Shown: positions 8,580 through 18,330, counted from the first letter of the stretch. The stretch: DNA of 64,000 nt from Pseudomonadota bacterium (GCA_021798575.1 JAJZGI010000002.1:27716-91715), one strand, 5' to 3'. Notes: generated by a model not told the origin, from the letters alone. Numbers and translations: made by a program.

Positions 8580-9131
8580 ATGACAACTGCGAATGACCCG
8601 GTCGGCTGGCACGGCACGACCATTCTATGCGTGCGGCGGGATGGCAGAGTGGCGATGGCCGGGGATGGCCAGGTGAGCCTGGGCAATACGGTGGTGAAGG
8701 GCAATGCGCGCAAGGTCCGACGCATCGGCAATGGCGCCGTGATCTGTGGTTTCGCCGGTGCGACCGCCGATGCCTTCACGCTGCTGGAGCGCCTTGAAGC
8801 CAAGCTCGAGCGCTTCCCCAACCAGCTCGAGCGCGCGTGTGTGGAGCTCGCCAAGGACTGGCGGATGGACCGGTATCTGCGCCGCCTGGAGGCGATGCTG
8901 ATCGTCGCGGATGCCGAGCGCAGCTTCACCCTGACCGGCAATGGCGACGTGCTGGAGCCATCGGATGGCGTTGTCGCCATCGGCTCGGGCGGGAACTTCG
9001 CGCTCTCGGCGGCGCGCGCGCTGATGAGCGTGCCGGGCCTGGAGGCCGAGGAGATCGCGCGGCGGGCGATGAAGATCGCCGCCGATATCTGCATCTACAC
9101 CAACGAAAACCTGATTGTTGAAACCATATAA
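8580..9131 (+). CDS. hslV: ATP-dependent protease peptidase subunit HslV (ClpQ)
   Basis: Proteasome-like threonine peptidase of 183 residues that forms a double hexamer capped by HslU and degrades misfolded and regulatory proteins. The N-terminus [20 protein letters not shown] holds the maturation site; T13 should become the catalytic Thr1. [11 protein letters not shown] and the C-terminal [12 protein letters not shown] are typical. The start at 8580 fits the family. An upstream in-frame ATG at 8511 would add an atypical Cys/His-rich leader. The stop codon overlaps the hslU ATG by one base (TAATG). Confidence 0.96.
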   Translation: MTTANDPVGWHGTTILCVRRDGRVAMAGDGQVSLGNTVVKGNARKVRRIGNGAVICGFAGATADAFTLLERLEAKLERFPNQLERACVELAKDWRMDRYLRRLEAMLIVADAERSFTLTGNGDVLEPSDGVVAIGSGGNFALSAARALMSVPGLEAEEIARRAMKIAADICIYTNENLIVETI

Positions 9132-10438
9132 TGGAAATTCCCGTCTATTCCCCGCGCGAGATCGTGAGCGAGCTCGACCGCTTCATCATCGGCCAGAACG
9201 ATGCCAAGCGCGCTGTCGCCATCGCGCTGCGCAACCGCTGGCGGCGGCTGCAACTGCCTGAGGATATGCGCGCCGAGGTGGTGCCAAAGAATATTCTGAT
9301 GATCGGCCCGACCGGCTGCGGCAAGACCGAGATCGCCCGGCGTTTGGCCCGGCTGGCGCAGGCGCCGTTCATCAAGGTGGAGGCGACGAAGTTCACCGAG
9401 GTCGGCTATGTCGGCCGGGATGTGGAGAGCATCGTGCGCGACCTGGTGGAGGCCTCCATCACCATGCTACGCGAGCAGAACCGCAAGGGCGTGGAGGCCA
9501 AAGCCGAGCTCGCCGCCGAAGACCGGCTGATATCGGCGCTGGTGGGCGACAACGCCACCGCCGACACGCGGGTGAAATTCCGCCGGATGCTGCGCGCCGG
9601 TGAGCTGGAGGACAAGGAGATCGAGGTCGCGGTGGGTGAGACGCCAGGCCAGATGATCGGCATGATGGACATGCCGCAGAATGGCGCGATGAACCTCGGC
9701 GACATGATGAAGGGCATGTTTGGCCGCCCGGCGCAGAAGCGCAAGATGCAGGTGCCAGACGCCAGGCGCGCGCTGGAGCGCGAAGAGGCCGACCGGCTGC
9801 TCGACACCGAGGCGCTGACCAAGGACGCGCTGACCCATGCCGAGAATAACGGGATCGTGTTTTTAGACGAGATCGATAAGATATGCGCCAAGACCGAGGG
9901 CGGGTTCCGTGGCGGGGATGTCTCGCGCGAGGGCGTGCAGCGCGATTTGCTGCCGCTGATCGAGGGCACCACGGTCTCCACCAAATACGGGCCGATCAAG
10001 ACGGATTATATCCTGTTCATCGCCTCGGGCGCGTTCCATGTCGCCAAGCCAGCCGACCTGCTACCCGAATTGCAGGGCCGCCTGCCTATCCGCGTGGAAC
10101 TGGCGCCGCTCTCGCGCGAGGATTTCAAGCGCATCCTCACCGAGCCCGAGCATTCGCTGCTCAAGCAATATACCGCGCTGCTGGACACCGAGGGCGTGAA
10201 CCTCACCTTTGCCGAAGACGCGGTGGATGCGCTGGCCTCGCTCGCCTATGATATCAATGACCGTATCGAGAATATCGGCGCGCGGCGGCTGGCCACGGTG
10301 ATCGAAAAACTGCTGGAAGAGATCAGCTTCACCGCGACCGACCGGGCGGGGGATGTGGTGGTGGTGAATGCCGCCTATGTGAACGAAAAAGTGGCACCGC
10401 TGGCCGCCAAAGGGGATTTGAGCCGGTTTATTCTGTAA
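9131..10438 (+). CDS. hslU: HslU (ClpY) AAA+ unfoldase subunit
   Basis: Hexameric ATPase of 435 residues that unfolds substrates and feeds them to HslV. Walker A GPTGCGKT is at residues 59-66 and Walker B in VFLDEIDKI, with the variable I-domain between about 110 and 240 containing Met-rich repeats ([19 protein letters not shown]). The pore motif GYVGRD and the C-terminal tail LSRFIL, which activates HslV, are intact. It is translationally coupled to hslV. Confidence 0.97.
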   Translation: MEIPVYSPREIVSELDRFIIGQNDAKRAVAIALRNRWRRLQLPEDMRAEVVPKNILMIGPTGCGKTEIARRLARLAQAPFIKVEATKFTEVGYVGRDVESIVRDLVEASITMLREQNRKGVEAKAELAAEDRLISALVGDNATADTRVKFRRMLRAGELEDKEIEVAVGETPGQMIGMMDMPQNGAMNLGDMMKGMFGRPAQKRKMQVPDARRALEREEADRLLDTEALTKDALTHAENNGIVFLDEIDKICAKTEGGFRGGDVSREGVQRDLLPLIEGTTVSTKYGPIKTDYILFIASGAFHVAKPADLLPELQGRLPIRVELAPLSREDFKRILTEPEHSLLKQYTALLDTEGVNLTFAEDAVDALASLAYDINDRIENIGARRLATVIEKLLEEISFTATDRAGDVVVVNAAYVNEKVAPLAAKGDLSRFIL

Positions 10439-10496
10439 TGTTTCATCTGACGATAGATTGACGCCCTGCGCAAAGGCGCGGCAATAATCATGGTTC

Positions 10497-10967
10497 ATGA
10501 AGCATCGCCGCGTCGCAACGCTCACCCTGCTGGCCGCACTCACCGCACTCGCCGTCGCCTATTTCGCGCAGGACGTGATGCAACTGGCCCCCTGCCCGCT
10601 ATGCCTGCTGGAGCGCTGGCCGTATCGGATCGCCGCCGTTCTGGCGGTGTTGGCGCTCATGGCGCGGCCGGCCGGCGCGCGGGTGCTGCTCGCCATGGCG
10701 GCGATCGTGATGTTCGGCGATATCCTCATCGCCGGGGTGCATGTGGGGGTGGAATCCGGCTGGTGGCCCTCCCCTCTGCCCGAGTGCAACGCCATGCTGG
10801 TACCAGGCGCGCCGCTGCCCATGGTCCCCGCCATTCCGTGCGACCGGCCCGTGATGCTGATCCCGCACGTGCCGATCTCGATGGCGCTGATGGATTTTTG
10901 CTACGCGCTGGTTTTCACGCTGTTGCTGCTCTCCCATGTGATGCGTAAACCAAGGCGGTTCAAATGA
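10497..10967 (+). CDS. dsbB: Disulfide bond formation protein DsbB
   Basis: Four-helix inner-membrane protein of 156 residues that reoxidises DsbA by passing electrons to ubiquinone. The first redox pair is C33/C36 in APCPLCLLERWPYR; the second is C97 and C115 in the long periplasmic loop. Length and cysteine spacing agree with the DsbB family. It overlaps coq7 by 4 nt (ATGA), a pairing that links a quinone-using enzyme to a quinone-making one. Confidence 0.93.
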   Translation: MKHRRVATLTLLAALTALAVAYFAQDVMQLAPCPLCLLERWPYRIAAVLAVLALMARPAGARVLLAMAAIVMFGDILIAGVHVGVESGWWPSPLPECNAMLVPGAPLPMVPAIPCDRPVMLIPHVPISMALMDFCYALVFTLLLLSHVMRKPRRFK

Positions 10968-11473
10968 GCGATCAGGTAAAGAGATTCATCCGGGTGGACC
11001 ATGCGGGGGAGTATGGGGCGGCCCGGATCTATGCCGGGCAGCTGGCGGTGCTGGGGCGTGGCCCGCAGGGGGCGACGCTGGAGCATATGCGGGCGCAGGA
11101 GCAGCGGCACCTCGAGAGTTTTTCGGCCATGATCAGCGCGCGCCGGGTGCGGCCCACCGCACTGCTGCCGTTCTGGCATATCGCCGGGTTTGTGCTGGGA
11201 GCGGCCACCGCCGCGCTGGGGCCACGCGCCGCCATGGCCTGCACGGTGGCGGTGGAGGAGACGATCGATGCGCACTACGCCGCGCAGGAGGCGGCGCTTG
11301 GCGATGACGAGGCCCCGCTGCGCGCGACCATCGCCGAGTTCCGCCAGGAGGAGCTGGAGCACCGGGACACGGCGCTGGCGCAGGGTGCCGAGCAGGCCCC
11401 GGGCTACCTTCTGCTCACCGGGGTGATCAAGGCCGGATGCCGGATGGCGATTCGGCTGAGTGAGCAGATATGA
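10964..11473 (+). CDS. coq7: Demethoxyubiquinone hydroxylase Coq7
   Basis: Di-iron monooxygenase of 169 residues for a late hydroxylation in ubiquinone synthesis. The carboxylate/histidine ligands appear as DHAGEYGAARIYAGQ (E16), EQRHLESF, VEETIDAHY and EELEHRDTAL, i.e. the paired EXXH motifs of the ferritin-like fold. The short form (about 170-210 residues) is usual in alphaproteobacteria. Needing O2, it indicates an aerobic respiratory life style. It is coupled to dsbB. Confidence 0.96.
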   Translation: MSDQVKRFIRVDHAGEYGAARIYAGQLAVLGRGPQGATLEHMRAQEQRHLESFSAMISARRVRPTALLPFWHIAGFVLGAATAALGPRAAMACTVAVEETIDAHYAAQEAALGDDEAPLRATIAEFRQEELEHRDTALAQGAEQAPGYLLLTGVIKAGCRMAIRLSEQI

Positions 11474-11488
11474 CCTGAGCAGCTCCGG

Positions 11489-11524
11489 TTGATTTAGGTC
11501 ATATTTCTGTTATTGTCGAAATAT
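11489..11524 (+). promoter_or_regulatory. Promoter and operator of arsRCB; probable leaderless start
   Basis: TTGATT (11489-11494) and TATTGT (11511-11516) are 16 nt apart, which puts the transcription start at or within a base or two of the arsR ATG (11523). The inverted repeat ATATTTC (11501-11507) / GAAATAT (11518-11524) brackets the -10 box and covers the start codon, as expected for ArsR autorepression. No Shine-Dalgarno sequence precedes the ATG. Confidence 0.6.
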
Positions 11525-11879
11525 GGATAGTAATGAGGTCATTCTGGCGCTTGGCGCGTTGGGCCAGGCCACGCGGCTCGATGTATTCAAGCTCCTGGTT
11601 CGACATGAGCCAGAGGGAGTGGCCGCCGGCGAGGTCGCGCGGATTCTCGGTGTTCCCGCCAACACGCTCTCCACCCATCTGGCCATTTTAGCCCGCTCCG
11701 GGCTGGTGCGAAGCACGCGCCACAGCCGCATCATCCTCTACCGCGCAGAAATGGCACGCCTGCGGGAGATGGTGCTGTTCCTGGTCGCGGATTGCTGTGG
11801 CACCAGACCCGAATTTTGCGCGCCGCTGGTCGCCGAGCTTATTCCCTGCTGCGCCGAGAAAGAGGTTTCCCATGTCTGA
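11523..11879 (+). CDS. arsR: ArsR-family arsenic-responsive repressor with C-terminal cysteine site
   Basis: Winged-helix repressor of 118 residues (LGQATRLDVFKLLVRHEP, GVPANTLSTHLAILARSGLV). The classical metal site ELCVCDL in helix 3 is missing; instead there are C91, C92 and C99 (CCGTRPEFC) plus C109-C110 at the C-terminus. This resembles the As(III) site of Acidithiobacillus ferrooxidans ArsR, which is also C-terminal. It heads arsR-arsC-arsB and its end overlaps the arsC start by 8 nt. It is probably translated from a leaderless mRNA. Confidence 0.93.
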   Translation: MDSNEVILALGALGQATRLDVFKLLVRHEPEGVAAGEVARILGVPANTLSTHLAILARSGLVRSTRHSRIILYRAEMARLREMVLFLVADCCGTRPEFCAPLVAELIPCCAEKEVSHV

Positions 11880-12264
11880 GCCGAATCGAGCGACGCCGCG
11901 CGACGTCATCATCTACCACAACCCGGCCTGCGGCACCTCGCGCAACACGCTCGCCGCCATCCGCGAGGCCGGCATCGAACCGCATGTGATCGAATATCTG
12001 AAAACCCCGCCCGCACGGGCCTTGCTGGCGGAACTGATATCCCGCGCCGGGATGAGCGCGCGTGAACTGTTGCGCGAAAAAGGCACACCCTTTGCCGAGC
12101 TTGGGCTGGACCGGGCGGATTTGAGCGAGGATGCGCTGCTGGACGCCATGATGGCGCATCCCATTCTCATCAACAGGCCATTGGTGATCACCCCGCTTGG
12201 CGTGAGGCTGTGCCGCCCGCCTGAGCGGGTGCTGGAGATTCTGCCCGCACCGCGCCACGCCTGA
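11872..12264 (+). CDS. arsC: Glutaredoxin-coupled arsenate reductase ArsC
   Basis: Reduces arsenate to arsenite in the cytoplasm using glutaredoxin. The 130-residue protein has the active-site loop HNPACGTSRNT with catalytic C20, and INRPLVITPLGVRLCRP with the conserved arginines. This is the ArsC/Spx/YffB thioredoxin-like fold, not the phosphatase-like ArsC. The start at 11872 overlaps arsR by 8 nt and fits the family N-terminus. A longer upstream reading is not supported. Confidence 0.95.
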   Translation: MSEPNRATPRDVIIYHNPACGTSRNTLAAIREAGIEPHVIEYLKTPPARALLAELISRAGMSARELLREKGTPFAELGLDRADLSEDALLDAMMAHPILINRPLVITPLGVRLCRPPERVLEILPAPRHA

Positions 12265-12273
12265 GGATTGCCG

Positions 12274-13596
12274 ATGCTGGCGTTCGCGATTTTTCTGGTC
12301 ACCCTCATTTTTGTTATCTGGCAGCCGCGCGGCCTTGGCATCGGCTGGAGCGCCATGGGCGGTGCGGCGCTGGCGCTGCTGACCGGCGTGATCACTCGGG
12401 CGGACGTGCCGGTGGTCTGGCATATCGTGTGGGACGCGACCTTCACGTTTCTCGGGCTGATCATCATCTCCCTGCTGCTGGACGAGGCCGGGTTTTTCCA
12501 ATGGGCGGCGCTGCATATCGCGCGTTGGGGTGGTGGGCGCGGGCGGCGGTTGTTCCCATTGGTGGTCGTGCTGGGTGGCGCGATCTCGGCGTTCTTCGCC
12601 AATGACGGCGCAGCGCTGCTGCTCACCCCCATCGTCGTAGCGATTCTGCTGCGGCTCGAATTCTCCCCCGCGCAGACCCTGGCCTTCGTGTTCGCCACCG
12701 GCTTTGTGGCCGACACCACGAGCCTGCCCTTCATCATCTCCAACCTCGTGAATATTCTGAGCGCGAATTATTTCGCCATCACGTTCGACCGCTACGCGCT
12801 GGTGATGGTGCCGGTGGATATACTCTCGCTGCTCGCCACGCTGGCGGTGGTATGGGTTTATTTCATCCACGCGGTGCCAAACGAGTATGACCTCGGCAAA
12901 TTGGAGCAACCGGCACACGCCATCCGCGACCCGCTGATCTTCCGCGCCGCATTCCCGCTGCTGGCGGCACTACTGCTGGCCTATTTCATCCTGGCGCCGA
13001 TGGGGATGCCGGTCTCCATCGTCACCGGGGCGGGCGCGCTGGTGCTCCTGGCGCTGGCCGGGCGCTGGTTCAGCGGCGGACGCGGCGCGGTGGTGCCGGT
13101 GTTGCGGGTACTGCGCGACGCGCCATGGCAGATCGTCATTTTTTCGCTCGGCATGTATCTGGTGGTGTATGGGCTCAGCAACGCCGGGCTGACCCATGCG
13201 CTGGCGGTCGGGCTGCTCTGGCTCTCCAGCCATGGGGTGTGGGCGGCGACCCTCGGCACCGGCTTTGGCGCGGCGGCGCTCTCCTCCGTGATGAACAATA
13301 TGCCGGGCGTGCTGATCGGCACGCTCGCCATCGCCCAGGCGCACGGAATGCCCGCCGCCACGCGCGAGTTGATGATCTATGCCAATATCATCGGCTGCGA
13401 CCTGGGGCCGAAATTCACGCCCATCGGCAGCCTCGCCACGCTCATCTGGCTGAATATTCTCTCCCGCAAGGGGATCAACATCGGTTGGGGACAGTATATG
13501 CGCGTCGGCCTCATCATCACGCCGCCGGTGCTGCTGGTGGTGCTGGCGGCGCTGGTGCTGTGGCTGCCCTTTGTGGGGGCAGCCACGGTACCATAG
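12274..13596 (+). CDS. arsB: Arsenite efflux transporter ArsB
   Basis: Integral membrane protein of 440 residues with 11-12 predicted helices that expels As(III), completing the ars operon. Diagnostic stretches are SAFFANDGAALLLTPIVVA, FVADTTSLPFIISNLVNI and ALSSVMNNMPGVLIGTLA in the two half-repeats. ATG 12274 has a GAGG at 7 nt. A TTG six bases upstream is less likely. Its stop codon abuts the stop of the convergent permease gene with no spacer. Confidence 0.95.
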   Translation: MLAFAIFLVTLIFVIWQPRGLGIGWSAMGGAALALLTGVITRADVPVVWHIVWDATFTFLGLIIISLLLDEAGFFQWAALHIARWGGGRGRRLFPLVVVLGGAISAFFANDGAALLLTPIVVAILLRLEFSPAQTLAFVFATGFVADTTSLPFIISNLVNILSANYFAITFDRYALVMVPVDILSLLATLAVVWVYFIHAVPNEYDLGKLEQPAHAIRDPLIFRAAFPLLAALLLAYFILAPMGMPVSIVTGAGALVLLALAGRWFSGGRGAVVPVLRVLRDAPWQIVIFSLGMYLVVYGLSNAGLTHALAVGLLWLSSHGVWAATLGTGFGAAALSSVMNNMPGVLIGTLAIAQAHGMPAATRELMIYANIIGCDLGPKFTPIGSLATLIWLNILSRKGINIGWGQYMRVGLIITPPVLLVVLAALVLWLPFVGAATVP

Positions 13597-14970
13597 CTAC
13601 TCCGCCGGTGCGAGGGACGCGCTGCCATAACCCTTCGGCCGGAAGAACACGATACCGATGAGCAGCCCGCCGATACCGACGATCTTGGTCGTCTCGTTGA
13701 AGGTCGTGATGGCATATAGCCCGAGCCCGATCAGCGCGATCGCGCTCAACGCCGGGAACACCACATAACCGATGAAGGTGCCAAGCGACTCCCGCAGGCT
13801 GTCGCGGTAGGACCAGGCGCAGACCAGCCCGGCCAGGCCGTAATAGTAGCACACCTGCACGGCGATCGCGCTCACCGAATCCCCCAGGATCGTCGCGATG
13901 GAGGGCAGGAAGCTGGAGATGAAGATCATCACCAGCCCGACGGCCAGCAGCAGATACATGGTGCGCACCGGCGTCTGGGTTTTCTCGCCCACCTTGCCGA
14001 AGGCGACCGGCAGCGCGCGGTCCCGCCCCATGGCGAACAGGGTGCGGGAGAATTGCAGCATTGTGGTCTCCAGTGTCGCGACGCTGGAGAGGATCAGCGC
14101 CAGTGAGGCCGCATAGCCGCCGGTTTTGCCCAGCCCGGCCGCCAGGGCCACATGGTAGATGAGATTATCAGAGAAGCCCGATGAGGTCGCGAGCGTGAAC
14201 ATCATGAGGGCCGCGACGGTGAAGGCGACAAACGAGGCGATGGTGATGAAGATGCTGGCAAAGCCGCCATTGCCCGCGGCATTTGGCGGCATACCCTTGG
14301 TCTCCTCGGCCAGGTTGCAGGTGACATCCCAGCCCCAGTAGAGAAACACCACGATCAGCGCCGAGGCGGCGAACGTGCTGGGCGGATAATTAAAGCCAAA
14401 CCAGGACCAGGAGAAATGCGTGACGGCGCCGGCGGTGCCGGTGTGGAAAAATGCCGCGACCGAGACCACCAGCAGGATCAGCAGCTCGATGGAGCTCATC
14501 ACCACCTGGATCTTGCTGGTGAGTTCGATACCGGTGATGAGCACCGCGCCGATGGCCAGAAACCACACCGCGCCGATGCCTGTCGTGAGCCAGATGTTGC
14601 TGGCCATCGCAGGGTCGAACAGGTCGATCGTCGCGGTGCCGAGCGGCACGCTGCCGGTGACCATGAACACCATGGAGGCGATCAACAGTGCCCAGCCCGA
14701 GAAGAAGCCGAAAAACTTGCCGAAGCCGACCTTGGTCCACTCATAGGCAGCCCCAGCGTGCGGCATTTTTTTGTTCAGCCCTTTATAGGCGACGGAGATG
14801 CCCAGCATGGGCACGGCGAAGATGAGGATGGCGTTGGGCGAAACCGCGCCGGCGGCAGCGAGCAGACCGGAGATGGCCACCGCGATGGAGAATGCCGGGG
14901 CGCTGCCCGCGACCCCCATGATCACCGATTCAAAAAACGATAGCGAGTCAGCCTTTAATTGGGTACTCAT
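13597..14970 (-). CDS. APC-family amino acid/polyamine permease
   Basis: Twelve-helix transporter of 457 residues. The helix 1 motif SVIMGVAGSAPAFSIAVAIS with the following AYKGLNKKMPHAGAAYEWT is typical of the APC superfamily. Its place at the end of the agmatine/putrescine gene set suggests import of putrescine, agmatine or a related amine. That is inference from context, since amino acid permeases of this group are not separable by eye. Only 21 nt separate it from aguA. Confidence 0.9.
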   Translation of the reverse strand: MSTQLKADSLSFFESVIMGVAGSAPAFSIAVAISGLLAAAGAVSPNAILIFAVPMLGISVAYKGLNKKMPHAGAAYEWTKVGFGKFFGFFSGWALLIASMVFMVTGSVPLGTATIDLFDPAMASNIWLTTGIGAVWFLAIGAVLITGIELTSKIQVVMSSIELLILLVVSVAAFFHTGTAGAVTHFSWSWFGFNYPPSTFAASALIVVFLYWGWDVTCNLAEETKGMPPNAAGNGGFASIFITIASFVAFTVAALMMFTLATSSGFSDNLIYHVALAAGLGKTGGYAASLALILSSVATLETTMLQFSRTLFAMGRDRALPVAFGKVGEKTQTPVRTMYLLLAVGLVMIFISSFLPSIATILGDSVSAIAVQVCYYYGLAGLVCAWSYRDSLRESLGTFIGYVVFPALSAIALIGLGLYAITTFNETTKIVGIGGLLIGIVFFRPKGYGSASLAPAE

Positions 14971-14991
14971 TATTTCTAGCCTCCGTTGTTG

Positions 14992-16071
14992 TTACGCCTT
15001 TGGCTGCTGTTGGGTGATGCAATGGATATTGCCGCCCCCCAGCAGAATCTCGCGCGCCGGGAGCATCACTACCTCGCGTTGTGGAAAGAGTTTTTCCAGC
15101 ACGGCGCGGGCCGGGGCGTCGGTCGGCACGCCGAAGCATGGCGCAATTATTGCGCCATTGGCAATGTAAAAATTAACGTAGGATGCCGCCAGGCGCTCGC
15201 CCGCGACGCGGTTCATGCCGTTCTCGACCTGGTCGATCCCCGCTGCTTCCTCCGCCGTGATGAACATCGGGGTCGGCATCGGGATATGCTCGATTGTCAG
15301 GGAGCGTCCGCGAGCATCCATGGCACCGAGCAGCCGCGCCTGCGCATCCCGCGAGACGGCATAGTGCGGATCAGCAGGGTCGTCGCACCAGCTCAGCAGC
15401 ACCACGCCGGGACGCGCGAAGCAGGCGAGGTTATCGATATGCCCGCCGGTTTCATCAAACGGCACGCCGGAACCCAGCCAGACCACGTGGCTGGCGCCCA
15501 GATGATCCTTCAATACCCGCTCCATCTCCTGGCGGGTGGCATCCATGTTGCGGTCCGGTGCCAGCAGGCAGGCCTCGGTGACCAGCACGGTGCCCTCGCC
15601 ATCGACATGGATCGCCCCGCCCTCGATGATTCTGGGCGCGCGGAAGCGCCGGGCGCGCTCCATCTCCAGCATTTTCGCCGCGACCTGGTCGTCCTTGTCC
15701 CATGGGAAATAGAGGCCGTTGGACAGACCGCCCCAGGCGTTGAACGGCCAGTCCACGCCGCCCAGCGCGCCGGAGGCATCCAGCAGGAACGACGCGCCGA
15801 CATCGCGCGCCCAGGCGTCGTTCGTGCTCATCTCCACCACGCGCACCGCCCCCGGCAGCATGGCGCGCGCCTGGGCGTATTGCGCGGCGCTGACCAGCAT
15901 CGTCACCGGCTCGAACCGCGCGATCGCCGTGGCGACCGCGCTGAACGCCGCCTGCGCCGGTTTGGCACCGAGGCGCCAGTTATCCGCACGCTCGGGCCAG
16001 ATCATCCAGCAACCCGCGTGCGGGGCCCATTCCGCGGGCATGGCAAAGCCCTGCTCGCGCGGCGTGCTCAT
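14992..16071 (-). CDS. aguA: Agmatine deiminase AguA
   Basis: Hydrolyses agmatine to N-carbamoylputrescine and ammonia. The 359-residue protein is a five-bladed guanidino-group enzyme: FAMPAEWAPHAGCWMIWPER at the start, STNDAWARDVGASFL, GSGVPFDETGGHIDNLACF (catalytic His/Asp) and the nucleophile C351 in GGGNIHCITQQ near the C-terminus. It overlaps aguB by 4 nt, giving consecutive pathway steps in one coupled unit. Confidence 0.96.
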   Translation of the reverse strand: MSTPREQGFAMPAEWAPHAGCWMIWPERADNWRLGAKPAQAAFSAVATAIARFEPVTMLVSAAQYAQARAMLPGAVRVVEMSTNDAWARDVGASFLLDASGALGGVDWPFNAWGGLSNGLYFPWDKDDQVAAKMLEMERARRFRAPRIIEGGAIHVDGEGTVLVTEACLLAPDRNMDATRQEMERVLKDHLGASHVVWLGSGVPFDETGGHIDNLACFARPGVVLLSWCDDPADPHYAVSRDAQARLLGAMDARGRSLTIEHIPMPTPMFITAEEAAGIDQVENGMNRVAGERLAASYVNFYIANGAIIAPCFGVPTDAPARAVLEKLFPQREVVMLPAREILLGGGNIHCITQQQPKA

Positions 16072-16955
16072 CGCGCCTGATGCCGCTGCTGGCCATCCAG
16101 CGTGAGCAGTGGCGCGTACAGCTCCGGCCGACGGTCCCGGAAGACGCCCCAGGCGGCACGGGCATCCGCCAGCGCATCGAGATCGAAAGACGCGGTGAGG
16201 ACCGCCTCATCCGACCGGTTGGCTTCGGCGATTTTGGCCCCGGTTCCGTCCGCGATGAAGGACGAGCCGTAGAAAGTGATATGCGTGCCGTTGATGCCCG
16301 CCTCGGTGCCGATGCGGTTGGCGGCGACCAGCGGCGTGAGATTGGCGGCGGCGTGGCCCTGCATGGTGCGCTGCCAATGGTCGCGCGAATCCAGCGATGG
16401 GTCCTGCGGCTCGGAGCCGATGGCGGTGGGGTAGAACAGCAGCTCCGCGCCCATCAGCGCCATGGCGCGTGCGGACTCGGGGAACCACTGGTCCCAGCAG
16501 ATGCCGACGCCGATGCGCGCGAACCTCGTATCCCACACCTTGAAGCCGGTATCGCCCGGCGAGAAGTAGAATTTCTCGGAATAGCCCGGACCATCTGGAA
16601 TATGCGACTTGCGGTAATAGCCGAGGTTGGTGCCATCGGCATCGAGAATCACGATGGTGTTGAAAAAACCCTGCCCGGCGCGCTCGAACACCGAGATGGG
16701 GAGCACCACGCCGAGCTCCCGCGCCAGGGCGCTGAAATGCGCGATGGCGGGATTTTCCGCCAGCGGTGTTGCGAGGGCGAAATGCGCGTGGAGCATGTCC
16801 TGACAGAAATAGGGTGTCTCGAATAGTTCCTGGATCAGGATGATGTTCGCCCCCATTGCCGCGGCTTTACGCACCAGCCGCTCGGCGCGCGCGATGTTCT
16901 GCGGCGCGGCGGCGGCGCATTGCATTTGGGTGGCGGCGACCGTGACGTTTCTCAT
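16068..16955 (-). CDS. aguB: N-carbamoylputrescine amidase AguB
   Basis: Nitrilase-superfamily enzyme of 295 residues that cleaves N-carbamoylputrescine to putrescine, CO2 and NH3. The Glu-Lys-Cys triad is intact: E43 (LIQELFE), K116 (YYRKSHIPDGPGY) and C153 (GVGICWDQWFPE). The CWDQWFPE motif and the family length match AguB rather than general amidases. It lies between the ligase gene (7 nt away) and aguA (4-nt overlap). Confidence 0.96.
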   Translation of the reverse strand: MRNVTVAATQMQCAAAAPQNIARAERLVRKAAAMGANIILIQELFETPYFCQDMLHAHFALATPLAENPAIAHFSALARELGVVLPISVFERAGQGFFNTIVILDADGTNLGYYRKSHIPDGPGYSEKFYFSPGDTGFKVWDTRFARIGVGICWDQWFPESARAMALMGAELLFYPTAIGSEPQDPSLDSRDHWQRTMQGHAAANLTPLVAANRIGTEAGINGTHITFYGSSFIADGTGAKIAEANRSDEAVLTASFDLDALADARAAWGVFRDRRPELYAPLLTLDGQQRHQAR

Positions 16956-16962
16956 GCGTTTC

Positions 16963-18330
16963 TCATGCGTTTTTCAAATAGGCGTCATATTCCACATCCG
17001 ATATCCGGCGGCGGAACTCGTTGACCTCCTGGCGCTTGCAGGCGGTGAAGACACGCTGGAAATCCGCGCCGAAAATATCCGCGATATAGGCGGAGTCGGC
17101 GAATTTATCGACCGCGGCGGACCAGGCGATGGGCAGTGGCGGGGCTTGCGGGCTGCGCTGGTCACCGAAGGTCTCGGGACCGGGGTCCGCCATCGTTTCG
17201 ATGCCATGCAGCGCCGAGCCGAGCAGGGCGGCGAACGCGAAATACGGGTTGCAATCCGCCCCGGCCACGCGATGCTCGATCCGCGAGGCGGATGGGTCCG
17301 AGGTGATGACGCGCATCGCGGCCAGGCGATTGTCGTGCCCCCAGTCCCCGAAAGTCGGCGCGTGGACCCCTGGGGCAAACCGGCGATAGGAGTTGGCGTG
17401 CGGCGCCAGCGTGAGCATGGTATCGGGCATCGCCTGGATGATGCCGCCTAGCGCGTGATAGAGCACCGGGGCGGCGCGTGATTCCGTGCCGATGAAAATA
17501 TTCTCGCCCCGGGAATCCAGTACCGACATATGCACATGCATGCCCGAGCCCGCCCACTGGCCATAGGGCTTGGCCATGAAGGTGGCGGTGAGCCCGTGCT
17601 TGCGCGCCACCTGCTTGATGGTGCGCTTGAACAGAGTGGCGGAGTCCGCGACGCGCAGCGCATCGGTGGCGTATTTCAGCGTGACCTCGAACTGGCCCGG
17701 CCCGCTCTCACTCACCAATGTTTCCAGCGTGATGCCCTGCGCCTTCGCGGTTGCCATCATCTCGCGCAGGATCGGCTCGTAGTCGTGGATCTCGCCCAGG
17801 CCAACGGCGTCGATCTGCCAGCCGCGCCACCCGGATTCATCGGCGCCGCGCGGGGCGATTTTTAATCCGCCGGTGTGGCCGGAGTCGACCAGGTAGAACT
17901 CCAGCTCCACGCCCAGCGCCGGGGTGAGGCCGGCGGCGGTGAAACGCTCCAGCACTTTTGCCAGCACGCCGCGAGGGTCGAGATAAAAATAACCGCCGTC
18001 GGGCTCGCGCATGGTCAGCATCGCCTGCGCATTGTTGCCCGGCGCCCAGCCCATATTGGTGATGGAGTGCGGCACGGCCACGCAGAGTCCATCCGGATCC
18101 CCCGTGTTGAAGGCGATGCCGCCCTCCATGATGTCGCGGCCCCAGATATCCAGCAGGTAGGCCGAGCGCGGCATCGCGATGCCCGAGCCGAGCAGCGCGC
18201 GGGCTTTATCCGGCTGGAGCCATTTGCCGCGCGGCACGCCGTTCACATCGATGATGAACGCCTCGATCAGGTCGCTCTGCGCCATCAATGCCGCGCGGTC
18301 CGCGTGTTGCGGCTTTTCAGCGGCGTTCAC
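16963..18330 (-). CDS. puuA: Glutamine-synthetase-family ligase, probably gamma-glutamylputrescine synthetase
   Basis: GS-fold ATP-dependent ligase of 455 residues (GVELEFYLVDSG, KPYGQWAGSGMHVHMSVLDS, and SRIEHRVAGADCNPYFAFAA near the C-terminal active site). The N-terminus is that of the PuuA/SpuI group, not GlnA, and the Tyr adenylylation loop of GlnA is absent. It lies in a polyamine operon, so gamma-glutamylation of putrescine or of its amino-acid product is likely. It overlaps the aminotransferase by 4 nt. The substrate is inferred. Confidence 0.85.
   Translation of the reverse strand: MNAAEKPQHADRAALMAQSDLIEAFIIDVNGVPRGKWLQPDKARALLGSGIAMPRSAYLLDIWGRDIMEGGIAFNTGDPDGLCVAVPHSITNMGWAPGNNAQAMLTMREPDGGYFYLDPRGVLAKVLERFTAAGLTPALGVELEFYLVDSGHTGGLKIAPRGADESGWRGWQIDAVGLGEIHDYEPILREMMATAKAQGITLETLVSESGPGQFEVTLKYATDALRVADSATLFKRTIKQVARKHGLTATFMAKPYGQWAGSGMHVHMSVLDSRGENIFIGTESRAAPVLYHALGGIIQAMPDTMLTLAPHANSYRRFAPGVHAPTFGDWGHDNRLAAMRVITSDPSASRIEHRVAGADCNPYFAFAALLGSALHGIETMADPGPETFGDQRSPQAPPLPIAWSAAVDKFADSAYIADIFGADFQRVFTACKRQEVNEFRRRISDVEYDAYLKNA

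Noticed and set aside
11839..12918. A 359-codon minus-strand open frame over arsC-arsB
   Set aside because: His/Gln/Arg-rich antisense frame; the arsC and arsB reading is certain.
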